From Flavobacteriales bacterium CG_4_9_14_3_um_filter_40_17 (GTDB taxonomy: Bacteria > Bacteroidota > Bacteroidia > Flavobacteriales > Flavobacteriaceae), in the NCBI GenBank assembly GCA_002790195.1, contig PFUR01000064.1, forward strand, positions 1-36,945: a DNA stretch of 36,945 bases. Reading direction: 5' to 3'. Position 1 is the first letter of the stretch. Every line of letters begins with the position of its first letter. The translations under genes and the position numbers were made by a program. The notes below the pieces were generated by a model. That model searched no databases. It saw only the letters and a program-made list of their open reading frames with translations, and was not told the DNA's origin. Below, one piece after another: positions 24,892-32,593 of this stretch.

Positions 24892-26817
24892 TTAATCTAC
24901 CGAACGAAGCGCTTTGAGCTTTTCTTTGAGGAGGTTTAATTCCGATTTGTGTCGTTCAATATTTTTCAAAACGTCCGTGAACAAAGGGTTTTTCGGGTCT
25001 GAGACGTTAAAAAACTGCACGTTGTTTTCCAATTGCCTGATTTCCTGATTGACCTCGTCTATGCGTTTGCGCAAATAGATTTTCTCTCTTTTCAATCTGT
25101 CTTCATCCTCTTTAGCAAAATGCTCGACTCGGTTATTGAAACGCAGCATTTCGATTTCGTTCGGGTCCAGTTTAAGTGATTTACAAAGTTTGTCAAAAGT
25201 TCTCGAAAATTTTGCATTTGCAGCTCTTTGATCTCCTTTAGCGTTGTCTAATTGTTTCCATTTTTCCAAAATACCCTTTAGGATGTCGATGCCTGCTGCT
25301 TTATCTTCCGGAAGTTCAATCGCTTCAAGCTCTTGTATGAAGGCAAATTTTTGGTCGGTTGTCAATGTGCCTTCTTGGTTTCCTTTGCGTTTGCTTTCGT
25401 GAAATCGGTCAAAATAGTGGTTGCATGCGGCTTTAAATTCTTTCCATATTTTGTCTGAAACCTTTCGTGGCACATGGCCTATACTGCTCCATTCAGCTTG
25501 GATTTTTTTCATAATAGGCGTGGCTGTTTCCCAGTCTTCCGAGTCTTTAAGGGCAACTGCCTGCGCCAGCAATGCGTTTTTCTGTACCAGATTTTCGTGT
25601 TGGTCTTTCTTTAAATTTTTATAAAATTCATTTTTGGTGTGATTGAACTTTCTAACAGCACTTTTGAATTGTTTCCACGTTTTTTCATTTTCCGCCAACG
25701 GCACTTTACCGGTATTAAAAAAGTCTTGTCGAAGTTTTTCAATTTCGTGAATCCGTTTTTGCCAATCCCCGTGTTTTTGCACAGGCTCTGAAAGTTCTTC
25801 GATTTTTGAAATGATTTCTTGTTTTTTCTGAAGGTTGGCTTCAAAATCTTTTTCTTGGCCTCTTAAAAATTCTTGTCTTCTTTCATGAAGCACTTTAGTA
25901 GCGGCGCTGAATTTTTCCCAAACTTCCTCTCTTTGTTCTTTGGCGACCGGCCCGATTTCTTCTTTCCAAATTTTGTGGAGCAATTGTAACTCGCGAAACA
26001 TCACATTGACATTTGTTTCGTTTTTTAATGCTTCTGCTTTTTCAATAAGTTTGAGTTTTTGTTCTTGATTATGCTTGAAATCAAGGTCTCTCATATCTTT
26101 ATTCAAGTCCATAAAATCGTAGAAAATCTCTACATGATGGTGGTAGGTTTGCCAAACGTCATTGTAGTGGTTTCTCGGAATCGGACCCGCTATTTTCCAG
26201 CGTTCCTGCAATTCCCTAAAATGCTTGTAGGTGGTATTGATGTTTTCTTCTACATTAATTAAGCTTTTGAGTTCTTCAATGATTTCCAGCCTATTAGATA
26301 GATTTTCATGAAGCGATTTTTCTAGGTTTTTGTAATATTGGTTTCTATTATTCTTGTATTCGTTGTATTGCTCGAAGAATTTTTGACGTACGGGTAAAGA
26401 AAATTCAAAATCAAGTTCGTTCCCACCGTCTTGTATAAAGGCCTCTTTTTTTTCTTCGACCAAGGCATCGTACTTGTTGTTGAATTCTGATTTGATGGAT
26501 TCTACGTGTTCGCGAATCACTTGAATACGCTCTCTTTGAATCAATTGCGCCAATGCGTCCACAAGTTCATCTAAAGACATGACGTGATAATCTTCCATGG
26601 CAATTTGATGCCGATGGTAATTATCTTTATCCTCGGCATCTTCCGCGTTTTCGTTATTGACCTCACTCAAATGTTCGTCACTTTGGGTAACAGAAACTTC
26701 CGGGGTTTTTTCGACAGGCTTCTCCGCGGTGTTTTCTTCCTGGGTAGTATCTGCGTTTCCCGTAGTTACATTGTCTTCGTGTCCATCTGCTTCATGCAGG
26801 TTGTCAAGTGTCATCAT
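24892..26817 (-). CDS. DUF349 repeat protein
   Basis: The 641-residue protein has an acidic, probably disordered N-terminus (about 1-70). Charged, helical DUF349 repeats follow from about 150 to 540. Each has a pattern close to W-K-x-G-x-[IV]-P-R/K-x-x-x-x-x-[IV]-W-x-x-F, as in WKIAGPIPRNHYNDVW, WSSIGHVPRKVSDKIWKEF and FNTGKVPLAENEKTWKQF. The C-terminal 80 residues form a coiled coil (RKRIDEVNQEIRQLENNVQFF). The family has no established function. The protein is likely a cytosolic scaffold or nucleic-acid binder, which is a guess. It is convergent with mazG and has its own -7 element. Confidence 0.85.
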   Translation of the reverse strand: MMTLDNLHEADGHEDNVTTGNADTTQEENTAEKPVEKTPEVSVTQSDEHLSEVNNENAEDAEDKDNYHRHQIAMEDYHVMSLDELVDALAQLIQRERIQVIREHVESIKSEFNNKYDALVEEKKEAFIQDGGNELDFEFSLPVRQKFFEQYNEYKNNRNQYYKNLEKSLHENLSNRLEIIEELKSLINVEENINTTYKHFRELQERWKIAGPIPRNHYNDVWQTYHHHVEIFYDFMDLNKDMRDLDFKHNQEQKLKLIEKAEALKNETNVNVMFRELQLLHKIWKEEIGPVAKEQREEVWEKFSAATKVLHERRQEFLRGQEKDFEANLQKKQEIISKIEELSEPVQKHGDWQKRIHEIEKLRQDFFNTGKVPLAENEKTWKQFKSAVRKFNHTKNEFYKNLKKDQHENLVQKNALLAQAVALKDSEDWETATPIMKKIQAEWSSIGHVPRKVSDKIWKEFKAACNHYFDRFHESKRKGNQEGTLTTDQKFAFIQELEAIELPEDKAAGIDILKGILEKWKQLDNAKGDQRAANAKFSRTFDKLCKSLKLDPNEIEMLRFNNRVEHFAKEDEDRLKREKIYLRKRIDEVNQEIRQLENNVQFFNVSDPKNPLFTDVLKNIERHKSELNLLKEKLKALRSVD

Positions 26818-26887
26818 CGGTTTCTTTTTATTTCTTTTTCATGCCGAAAGATAGTAATCGGTTTGATAACTTCAAAACGAGCAAGCG

Positions 26888-26915
26888 CAAAGGTACTATT
26901 TTTGGTTGAATACAA
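26888..26915 (-). promoter_or_regulatory. Candidate promoter for the DUF349 gene
   Basis: On the minus strand TTG (26915-26913) is followed after 17 bases by TACCTTTG (26895-26888), giving a leader of about 60-70 bases to the ATG at 26817. Both halves of the Bacteroidota promoter are present. Confidence 0.45.
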
Positions 26916-27057
26916 TCTATGTTTGTTGACTTGGTAGGTTTACGACAAAAAATCACTTTATTCTGTTATTTTTCATAAAAATCAACGTTGATAATGCTGA
27001 CTCTTATGAGTTGTAAACGTCCCGGTGATTGGAAGTTTTAGCAGACAATTCATTAAT

Positions 27058-27095
27058 ACACTAACGGCTAACGGCTAACAGCTAAAAGTCAACAG
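27058..27095. repeat. Short tandem repeat, 7-base unit
   Basis: Five successive 7-base units run ctaacgg, ctaacgg, ctaacag, ctaaaag, tcaacag from 27061, with a partial unit before. They lie just after the aroE stop in the 290-base gap before the DUF349 gene. The last units are degenerate. Confidence 0.6.
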
Positions 27096-27107
27096 CCATC
27101 AAAAAAG

Positions 27108-27866
27108 TCAGGATTTCCATATTTCCCAAGCTTTTTCTGCTTGATGAACGAGCATTTCCATTCCGTTGCAGATGGTTGCTCCTTTTGCTTTGCCCATTTT
27201 TAGAAAAGCAGTTTCATCAGGATTGTATATCAAATCGTACAAAAGGTGTTTTGCTGAGAGAAATTGATAGGGAAAATCAGGTTTGGCCTCTACATTTGGG
27301 AAAGTTCCCAATGGTGTGCAGTTGATGATAAGTAGATGGTTTTCAACAATATATTTATTCAAATCTGAGTAAGTCAACCCATTATGAATTTTGTTTCTGG
27401 AAACTAAGACAGGAATGATTTGTATTTTTTTCAATGCGTAAACCACTGCTTTTGAAGCACCACCGGTTCCCAAAATTAAAGCTTGTTTGTGTGTGGGTTT
27501 CAAAAAAGGTTCTATTGATTTTTGAAAACCGTAATAATCCGTGTTGTATCCGATTAATTTTCCTCCGGAAGTTCTTTTGATGGTATTGACCGCACCGATT
27601 TCGGCCGCGGTCTCGTGAAGTTCATCCAAATAAGGAATCAATTGTTCTTTGTACGGAATGGTAACATTCATTCCAATCAAATTGGGTTTGGATTTTATCA
27701 GTTTTGGAAATTCCGAAATATCTTGCAGGTCAAAATTTTCGTAAGTACAGTCTAAAATACCTTCTTTCTGGAATTTTTCCGAGAAATATCCCGCTGAAAA
27801 AGAGTAGGAAATATTTTTACCGATGAGTCCGAAGTTACGCACTTTTTTTTCTTGTTTTTTCACCAT
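27108..27866 (-). CDS. aroE: Shikimate dehydrogenase
   Basis: The enzyme reduces 3-dehydroshikimate to shikimate with NADPH in aromatic amino acid synthesis. The 252-residue chain shows SYSFSAGYF at 20-28 (shikimate-binding Ser pair), NVTIPYKE at 67-74 with catalytic Lys73, GYNTDYYGF at 107-115 with Asp110, and the dinucleotide loop GTGGASKA at 133-140. The chosen ATG overlaps the preceding DUF368 gene by 32 bases. A GTG eight codons later would shorten the N-terminus to one closer to the family norm, so the start is uncertain. It is the last gene of the operon TPR-DUF368-DUF368-aroE. Confidence 0.93.
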   Translation of the reverse strand: MVKKQEKKVRNFGLIGKNISYSFSAGYFSEKFQKEGILDCTYENFDLQDISEFPKLIKSKPNLIGMNVTIPYKEQLIPYLDELHETAAEIGAVNTIKRTSGGKLIGYNTDYYGFQKSIEPFLKPTHKQALILGTGGASKAVVYALKKIQIIPVLVSRNKIHNGLTYSDLNKYIVENHLLIINCTPLGTFPNVEAKPDFPYQFLSAKHLLYDLIYNPDETAFLKMGKAKGATICNGMEMLVHQAEKAWEIWKS

Positions 27867-28854
27867 ACCATTCCAAAGCTAAAATGATAAATATACCCAA
27901 TACCATAAATGCAATCACCCAAAGTGTCTGTTGATTCCACTCGGGCCAGTAGCGTTTGTAGTCCTTGATAACTTGTTTCCCTTCCGAATCAATTAAAAAG
28001 TTCCCGAAAGTATCGACGCCAAAAATCTTTTCTTTCCAAGGCCAAACCACACCCAGCGATCCGGCAATGAATCCGGTGATGATGCTATAAGTTAAGCTTT
28101 TGAAATGTTTAATCAAGTAACTCAACAAATGAGACAAACTGACCAATCCGACGGTTGAACCTGCCGTGAAAGAGGCCAAAACAGCCAGTAAACGGAGGCG
28201 TTCAGCATGGTGAACAAAACTAAAATTGCCACCCAAAATTTCATAAATCGTGTCGAAAAGCGCATTGACCGAATCAACCAAAAGCAACACGTAGTTTCCC
28301 ATGAGAATGAGGATAAACGAGCCGGATAAACCTGGAAGGGTCATGCCTGAAACACTGATGATTCCACAAAAAAATACAAAAAACAAGTTATCGTTTTGTT
28401 GAGCAGGATCCATTAGGCTAATTGCTACTCCAAAAATAATTCCGAAAAGTACCCCTAAGATGCTTTTGTAACTCCATTCTTTAAAATCTTTAGCAATGGA
28501 ATAAACAGAGGCAACAATCATCCCGAAAAAAGTCCCCCAAACTAATAATTCGTACCGCTCAATCAGGTAATCCAATATTTTAGACACGCTGAAATAGCTG
28601 ACTAACATGCCGATTACCAAAAAAAACAAAAACTGCCCGTTGATGTATTGGTAAAAGGTGGTAAATTTTCTGTAAATAAGCAGTTTCAGCGCTTTTGCGT
28701 TGATTTTTTGCAGGGAATAAATGAATTCCTCATAAAATCCTGCTACAAAGGCGACTACACCTCCGGAAACGCCCGGCACTTTGTTGGCGGCTCCCATTCC
28801 AAGCCCTTTCAATAGTAAGAAAAATTTGTCTGTCGCCGATCTGGTTTTAGGCAT
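27835..28854 (-). CDS. DUF368 membrane protein, putative polyprenyl-phosphate transporter (copy A)
   Basis: The 339-residue protein is strongly hydrophobic with about eight or nine membrane segments. It has the inverted-repeat DUF368 motifs: GAANKVPGVSGGVVAF near 21-36 and LPGLSGSFILILMG near 176-189. DUF368 proteins (PopT) have been shown in other bacteria to recycle undecaprenyl phosphate across the inner membrane, so a role in cell wall and surface-glycan lipid carrier recycling is inferred. It lies 10 bases after a second DUF368 gene and overlaps aroE. It has a longer loop near its C-terminus (KEKIFGVDTFGNFLID) than many homologues. Confidence 0.88.
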   Translation of the reverse strand: MPKTRSATDKFFLLLKGLGMGAANKVPGVSGGVVAFVAGFYEEFIYSLQKINAKALKLLIYRKFTTFYQYINGQFLFFLVIGMLVSYFSVSKILDYLIERYELLVWGTFFGMIVASVYSIAKDFKEWSYKSILGVLFGIIFGVAISLMDPAQQNDNLFFVFFCGIISVSGMTLPGLSGSFILILMGNYVLLLVDSVNALFDTIYEILGGNFSFVHHAERLRLLAVLASFTAGSTVGLVSLSHLLSYLIKHFKSLTYSIITGFIAGSLGVVWPWKEKIFGVDTFGNFLIDSEGKQVIKDYKRYWPEWNQQTLWVIAFMVLGIFIILALEWYGEKTRKKSA

Positions 28855-28864
28855 GGGTTAGTTT

Positions 28865-29827
28865 TTAGGCTTTTTTGGAGGCTATTTTTTCCAAGCCTAA
28901 AATAAGGAAGAATCCGGCAAACGACAAAATAATTGCGTAAACTAAATGATTATCGCCCTCGAAGGCTAAAGGGCTGATGTTTTTTTCAATCAAAGGAAGG
29001 CGGACATCCTCTGAATTTGTCTGCCAAATCAAGACATTCTTCCAAGGCCAAATTTTGTTAAGTGACCCAATCATAAACCCGGTGAGTATAGACAAAGTGA
29101 GGTTTTTGTGGTGTTTGAACATCCAAGTTAAGATGCCTGAAAAAGATTTTAGGCCAATAATTGCCCCCAACATCAACATAGCCAGTTTACCGAATGAAGT
29201 CGAGAAAAGTGCCCAATCTCCTTGTGCGATACCTTCTCTGAAACTATTAACCGTATTCAGCACACTTTGGTATGCTCCCATCAAAACCAAGATGAAAGCT
29301 CCTGAAATACCGGGGAGTATCATCGCAATGATAGCGACAAAACCGGCTACAAATATAAAAAAGTAGCTGTCTGTCTCGGTCATCGGACGTGCGATAGTGA
29401 CGTAGTAAGAGACAATGATTCCGGCTAAAAGCGAAAGAAATACGCCAAGTGACCATTTGGATATTTGCTTTCCCACAAAAAACACACTGGCGACTATCAG
29501 CCCGAAAAAGAAAGACCACAGCAGTATGGGTTTAGTTGCCAACAACCAACTGATGAGTTTGGCAAATGTCAGAATGCTGATGAATATCCCTACAAAAAGA
29601 GCCGCCAGAAAGTTGGCATTGACCGATTGCCAAGCAGATTTTAAACCCTCAAGCTTCAGTGTCTTAAAAAAGGACAACTTAAAGCCGTCGATGGTTTCCA
29701 GCAGTTCTTCGTATATACCTGATATAAAAGCGATGGTGCCTCCGGAAACACCCGGGACTACATCTGCTGCACCCATACAAATACCCTTGAGGGTTATTAG
29801 TAAATAGTCAATAAAGGTTCGCTTCAT
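28865..29827 (-). CDS. DUF368 membrane protein, putative polyprenyl-phosphate transporter (copy B)
   Basis: This 320-residue paralogue of the next gene has the same two motifs, GAADVVPGVSGGTIAF near 18-33 and LPGISGAFILVLMGAY near 170-185, and a similar set of membrane segments. By family it should move C55-type polyprenyl phosphate back across the inner membrane (PopT activity known from other bacteria). The two copies agree at the motifs and in hydrophobic pattern but differ elsewhere, so they come from an old duplication and not a recent one. It starts 32 bases after the stop of the TPR gene and belongs to the same operon. Confidence 0.88.
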   Translation of the reverse strand: MKRTFIDYLLITLKGICMGAADVVPGVSGGTIAFISGIYEELLETIDGFKLSFFKTLKLEGLKSAWQSVNANFLAALFVGIFISILTFAKLISWLLATKPILLWSFFFGLIVASVFFVGKQISKWSLGVFLSLLAGIIVSYYVTIARPMTETDSYFFIFVAGFVAIIAMILPGISGAFILVLMGAYQSVLNTVNSFREGIAQGDWALFSTSFGKLAMLMLGAIIGLKSFSGILTWMFKHHKNLTLSILTGFMIGSLNKIWPWKNVLIWQTNSEDVRLPLIEKNISPLAFEGDNHLVYAIILSFAGFFLILGLEKIASKKA

Positions 29828-29859
29828 GGGCTAAATTAAGGTGTGCTAAAGTAAACATT

Positions 29860-31260
29860 TTACAGCAAGCTATTTTTGAAATCATTCAGAATTTGGGACA
29901 ATTTTAAGGATTTGAAAAAATCAGGGAAAAGGGTTTGGATAATCGTAATATTTGACTGATTTAATGCCAATGATTGTAAGAGGTAAAATTCAGCTTTATC
30001 TTCATTCTTCAACATAAAATACAGGCCAGCCAACCGATAAGTAATTTTAGATTTATTAGGGAAAAGGGGCTCTGCCAAAAGCAATTGTTCAAGTGCAAAT
30101 TCTGATTCATTGACTAAAAGAAGTAAATCTGCCAATTCCAGCCATGTTGACAATTTGTAGTTGCCCAAAGAAATGGCTTTCGCATAAGCTTCTATGGCTT
30201 GTTCGTATTGCACTGAAAATGTGTGAATTCTGGCAGACAATTTCCAATAAAAGCTATTTTCCCCATCCAAATTGATGGCTTTCTGAATGGCTTCCAAGGC
30301 TTTGGGGTAATTCTTGTATTTTAAATAAAAAACTGCAATAGATTTCCAACCTTTGTCGAGCAACGGATCGATGTGAACAGCCTCTTTGTAGTGGCGAACT
30401 GCCAGTTTGGGTTTGTTGATTTTTTCGTAGCAACGCCCGATACTGAGAAGTGCGAAGGAAGACGGGTCGTCTAAAGTGAGTGTGATTTTATAGTTTTGTA
30501 TCGCCTCGCGGTATCGTTTTAATTTTTCCAAAACTTTGCCCTTTTCCAAATAAGCACCGGTAAAATTTTCGTCAATCAAATTTGCAAAATCATAAGCGCG
30601 AATAGCTTCGTGCAACATGCCAATAGAAGCATATTGCCGGCCCAATTCATGCCAAGCAATCTCAGAATAGGGGTTTCTTTCGATAAAACCGTTTAAAAAT
30701 AAAATTGCATCTTCTGTTTTTTCTAAAAACTCGAAGCAATAAACGATGTTGTAGAGCGCAGGGAAATCTTCCGGGTCGATTTCTAAACATTTTTCAAAAC
30801 AATTTTTGGCTTCTTCAAAGTTCTCGACAAACAAATATTCCATGCCTAACATCTCGTAAATATCGGCTTCGTCTTCAGTCATTTCGAGGGCAGTTTTTAG
30901 TTCATTTACGGCTTCTTCATGACATCCTTTTTTGGACAAAATATTGGCCTTCTGAATGTGTATTTCTTCGTTGAAATTTTCGATGGATTGAAGTTCATCA
31001 ATGAGCCTTTCAGCTAATTCCAACTTTTCTTCAAACACATAGATTTCAACCTGAAACAGCCTCAAATCAACTGAAGTGGGGTGTTGGGTCAAACCTAATT
31101 TTAATGCTTTTTTAGCCAGATTAATCTTCCCTTCTTCGAGATAATAATGAATGATATTTTCAAATTCTGACGAATCAAAAAAAAGCACTTTATTGGTCTT
31201 CAACATAGATTCAAATTTCAACAATGAAAAGTGATCATCTTCTTCTTGGCTTAAAAGCAT
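29860..31260 (-). CDS. Cytoplasmic tetratricopeptide repeat protein
   Basis: The 466-residue protein is composed almost wholly of TPR units, about eleven to twelve, with clear copies such as ADIYEMLGMEYLFVENFEEAKNCFEKCLEIDP, seen here only by pattern (A at position 8, Y and P at the ends), over about 60-450. There is no signal peptide or membrane segment, so it should be cytoplasmic. It is the first gene of the operon with two DUF368 transporters and aroE. TPR proteins mediate protein-protein contacts; its partners are unknown. The start ATG gives the N-terminus MLLSQEEDDHFSLLKFE. Confidence 0.85.
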   Translation of the reverse strand: MLLSQEEDDHFSLLKFESMLKTNKVLFFDSSEFENIIHYYLEEGKINLAKKALKLGLTQHPTSVDLRLFQVEIYVFEEKLELAERLIDELQSIENFNEEIHIQKANILSKKGCHEEAVNELKTALEMTEDEADIYEMLGMEYLFVENFEEAKNCFEKCLEIDPEDFPALYNIVYCFEFLEKTEDAILFLNGFIERNPYSEIAWHELGRQYASIGMLHEAIRAYDFANLIDENFTGAYLEKGKVLEKLKRYREAIQNYKITLTLDDPSSFALLSIGRCYEKINKPKLAVRHYKEAVHIDPLLDKGWKSIAVFYLKYKNYPKALEAIQKAINLDGENSFYWKLSARIHTFSVQYEQAIEAYAKAISLGNYKLSTWLELADLLLLVNESEFALEQLLLAEPLFPNKSKITYRLAGLYFMLKNEDKAEFYLLQSLALNQSNITIIQTLFPDFFKSLKLSQILNDFKNSLL

Positions 31261-31352
31261 AAGCGGCGTTTTTAGATTAGGAACTTGTTTTTTATAAAAT
31301 TAACAAGATGTTTTTCGGGTTAAGTGTTAAAATTCTAATTGTTTTTAACAAA

Positions 31353-32552
31353 TTAATTAACAAGTTTATCATTTTTGATTTCATCTAAACTTTGCAAGAT
31401 TATTTGACAACCTTCGATGATTTCCTGCTCAGATATTGTCAAAGGTGGCGTGATGCGTACTGCACAAGGCTCAAACAACAGCCAAAATAAAATCAATCCC
31501 TTGTCTTGGCATTTAAAAATCAATTGGTTGGCCAATTCCGCTGATGAAAACATCATCGCCAACATCAATCCCATGCCGCGTATTTCTTGTATCAAAGGAT
31601 GTACCAATAATTTTCGGAACAGCTTTTCTTTTTCAAGTGTTTGGTAGATTACATCGGTTTCGGTTAATTCTTGCAAGGTAGCCAAACAAGCGGCAGCAAT
31701 CACCGGATGGCCGCCAAAAGTGGTGATGTGTCCGAGTTTTGGATGATCTTTTAATAAATCCATGTGTGCTTCCGAAGCTGTGAAAGCACCGACGGGCATC
31801 CCACCTCCCATTCCTTTTCCCATGACTACAATGTCCGGAATAATACCAAAATGCTGAAAACCAAACAATTTTCCTGTGCGCCCGAAACCGGGTTGTATTT
31901 CATCTAAAATAAGCAATGTGCCAACTTCGGTACAACGTTGCCTGACTTTTTTCAGATAATCGTTTTCGGGGAGGATAAAACCCGCACCGCCTTGTATGGT
32001 TTCCAAGATGACACCCGCAGTCCGGCTTGTTATTTTTTCAATGTCTTCAATCTTGTTGAATGTGATAAAATCCACATCGGGCAACAGCGGGCGAAAGGCA
32101 CGTTTTCGCTCCTCAAAACCCATGATACTCATCGAACCCTGTGTGTTGCCGTGGTAGGCATGGTGGCAAGCGATTAATTCCGTTCTTCCGGTGGCGCGTT
32201 TAGCCAATTTGAGTGCACCTTCGATGGCTTCCGTGCCAGAATTGGTCAGGTAGGTTTTGGTAAGCGGATATGGTAGGTGTGCCGCAAGTAATTTGCACAA
32301 ATCCACGCACGGTTGTTGCACATATTCTCCGTAAACCATCACATGCAGGTAGCTGTCCAATTGTGCTTTGACAGCGTTCACCACGCGCTCATGGCCGTGT
32401 CCCAGGCTACAGGCAGACACGCCCGCCACAAAATCGAGATAGTATTTTTCGTTTTTGTCATAAATGTAGCTCCCTTTGGCGTGCGAAATTTCCATACCCA
32501 ACGGGTGTGGTGTGGTTTGCGCTTGGTATTGGTAGAAGTCGCTTAATGACAT
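31353..32552 (-). CDS. Class III PLP-dependent aminotransferase
   Basis: This 399-residue fold-type I enzyme resembles acetylornithine, ornithine and 4-aminobutyrate aminotransferases. Motifs seen are NSGTEAIEGALK at 104-115 (PLP phosphate site), HHAYHGNT at 130-137, the DEIQPGFGRTG segment at 217-227, and the Schiff-base Lys246 in VVMGKGMGGG. The substrate cannot be set from motifs. The absence of arginine genes argues against an anabolic role as ArgD. It is followed by AT-rich inverted repeats and lies 41 bases after the OstA-like gene, so the two may be cotranscribed, an order I recall in flavobacteria. Confidence 0.88.
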   Translation of the reverse strand: MSLSDFYQYQAQTTPHPLGMEISHAKGSYIYDKNEKYYLDFVAGVSACSLGHGHERVVNAVKAQLDSYLHVMVYGEYVQQPCVDLCKLLAAHLPYPLTKTYLTNSGTEAIEGALKLAKRATGRTELIACHHAYHGNTQGSMSIMGFEERKRAFRPLLPDVDFITFNKIEDIEKITSRTAGVILETIQGGAGFILPENDYLKKVRQRCTEVGTLLILDEIQPGFGRTGKLFGFQHFGIIPDIVVMGKGMGGGMPVGAFTASEAHMDLLKDHPKLGHITTFGGHPVIAAACLATLQELTETDVIYQTLEKEKLFRKLLVHPLIQEIRGMGLMLAMMFSSAELANQLIFKCQDKGLILFWLLFEPCAVRITPPLTISEQEIIEGCQIILQSLDEIKNDKLVN

Positions 32553-32558
32553 GGGGAT

Positions 32559-32590
32559 GATTAGTTGATTAGTTGATTTGAAGATTTATT
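32559..32590. repeat. Short tandem repeat, 8-base unit
   Basis: Four successive 8-base units read gattagtt, gattagtt, gatttgaa, gatttatt in the 41 bases between the OstA-like and aminotransferase genes; two are perfect and two degenerate. Simple repeats of this kind are common in Bacteroidota gaps. Confidence 0.5.
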
Positions 32591-32593
32591 AAT

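Noticed and set aside
31283-31345. AT-rich inverted repeats (TGTTAAAA / TTTTAACA) after the aminotransferase gene
   Set aside because: There are almost no G-C pairs in the stems; such repeats arise easily in this composition.
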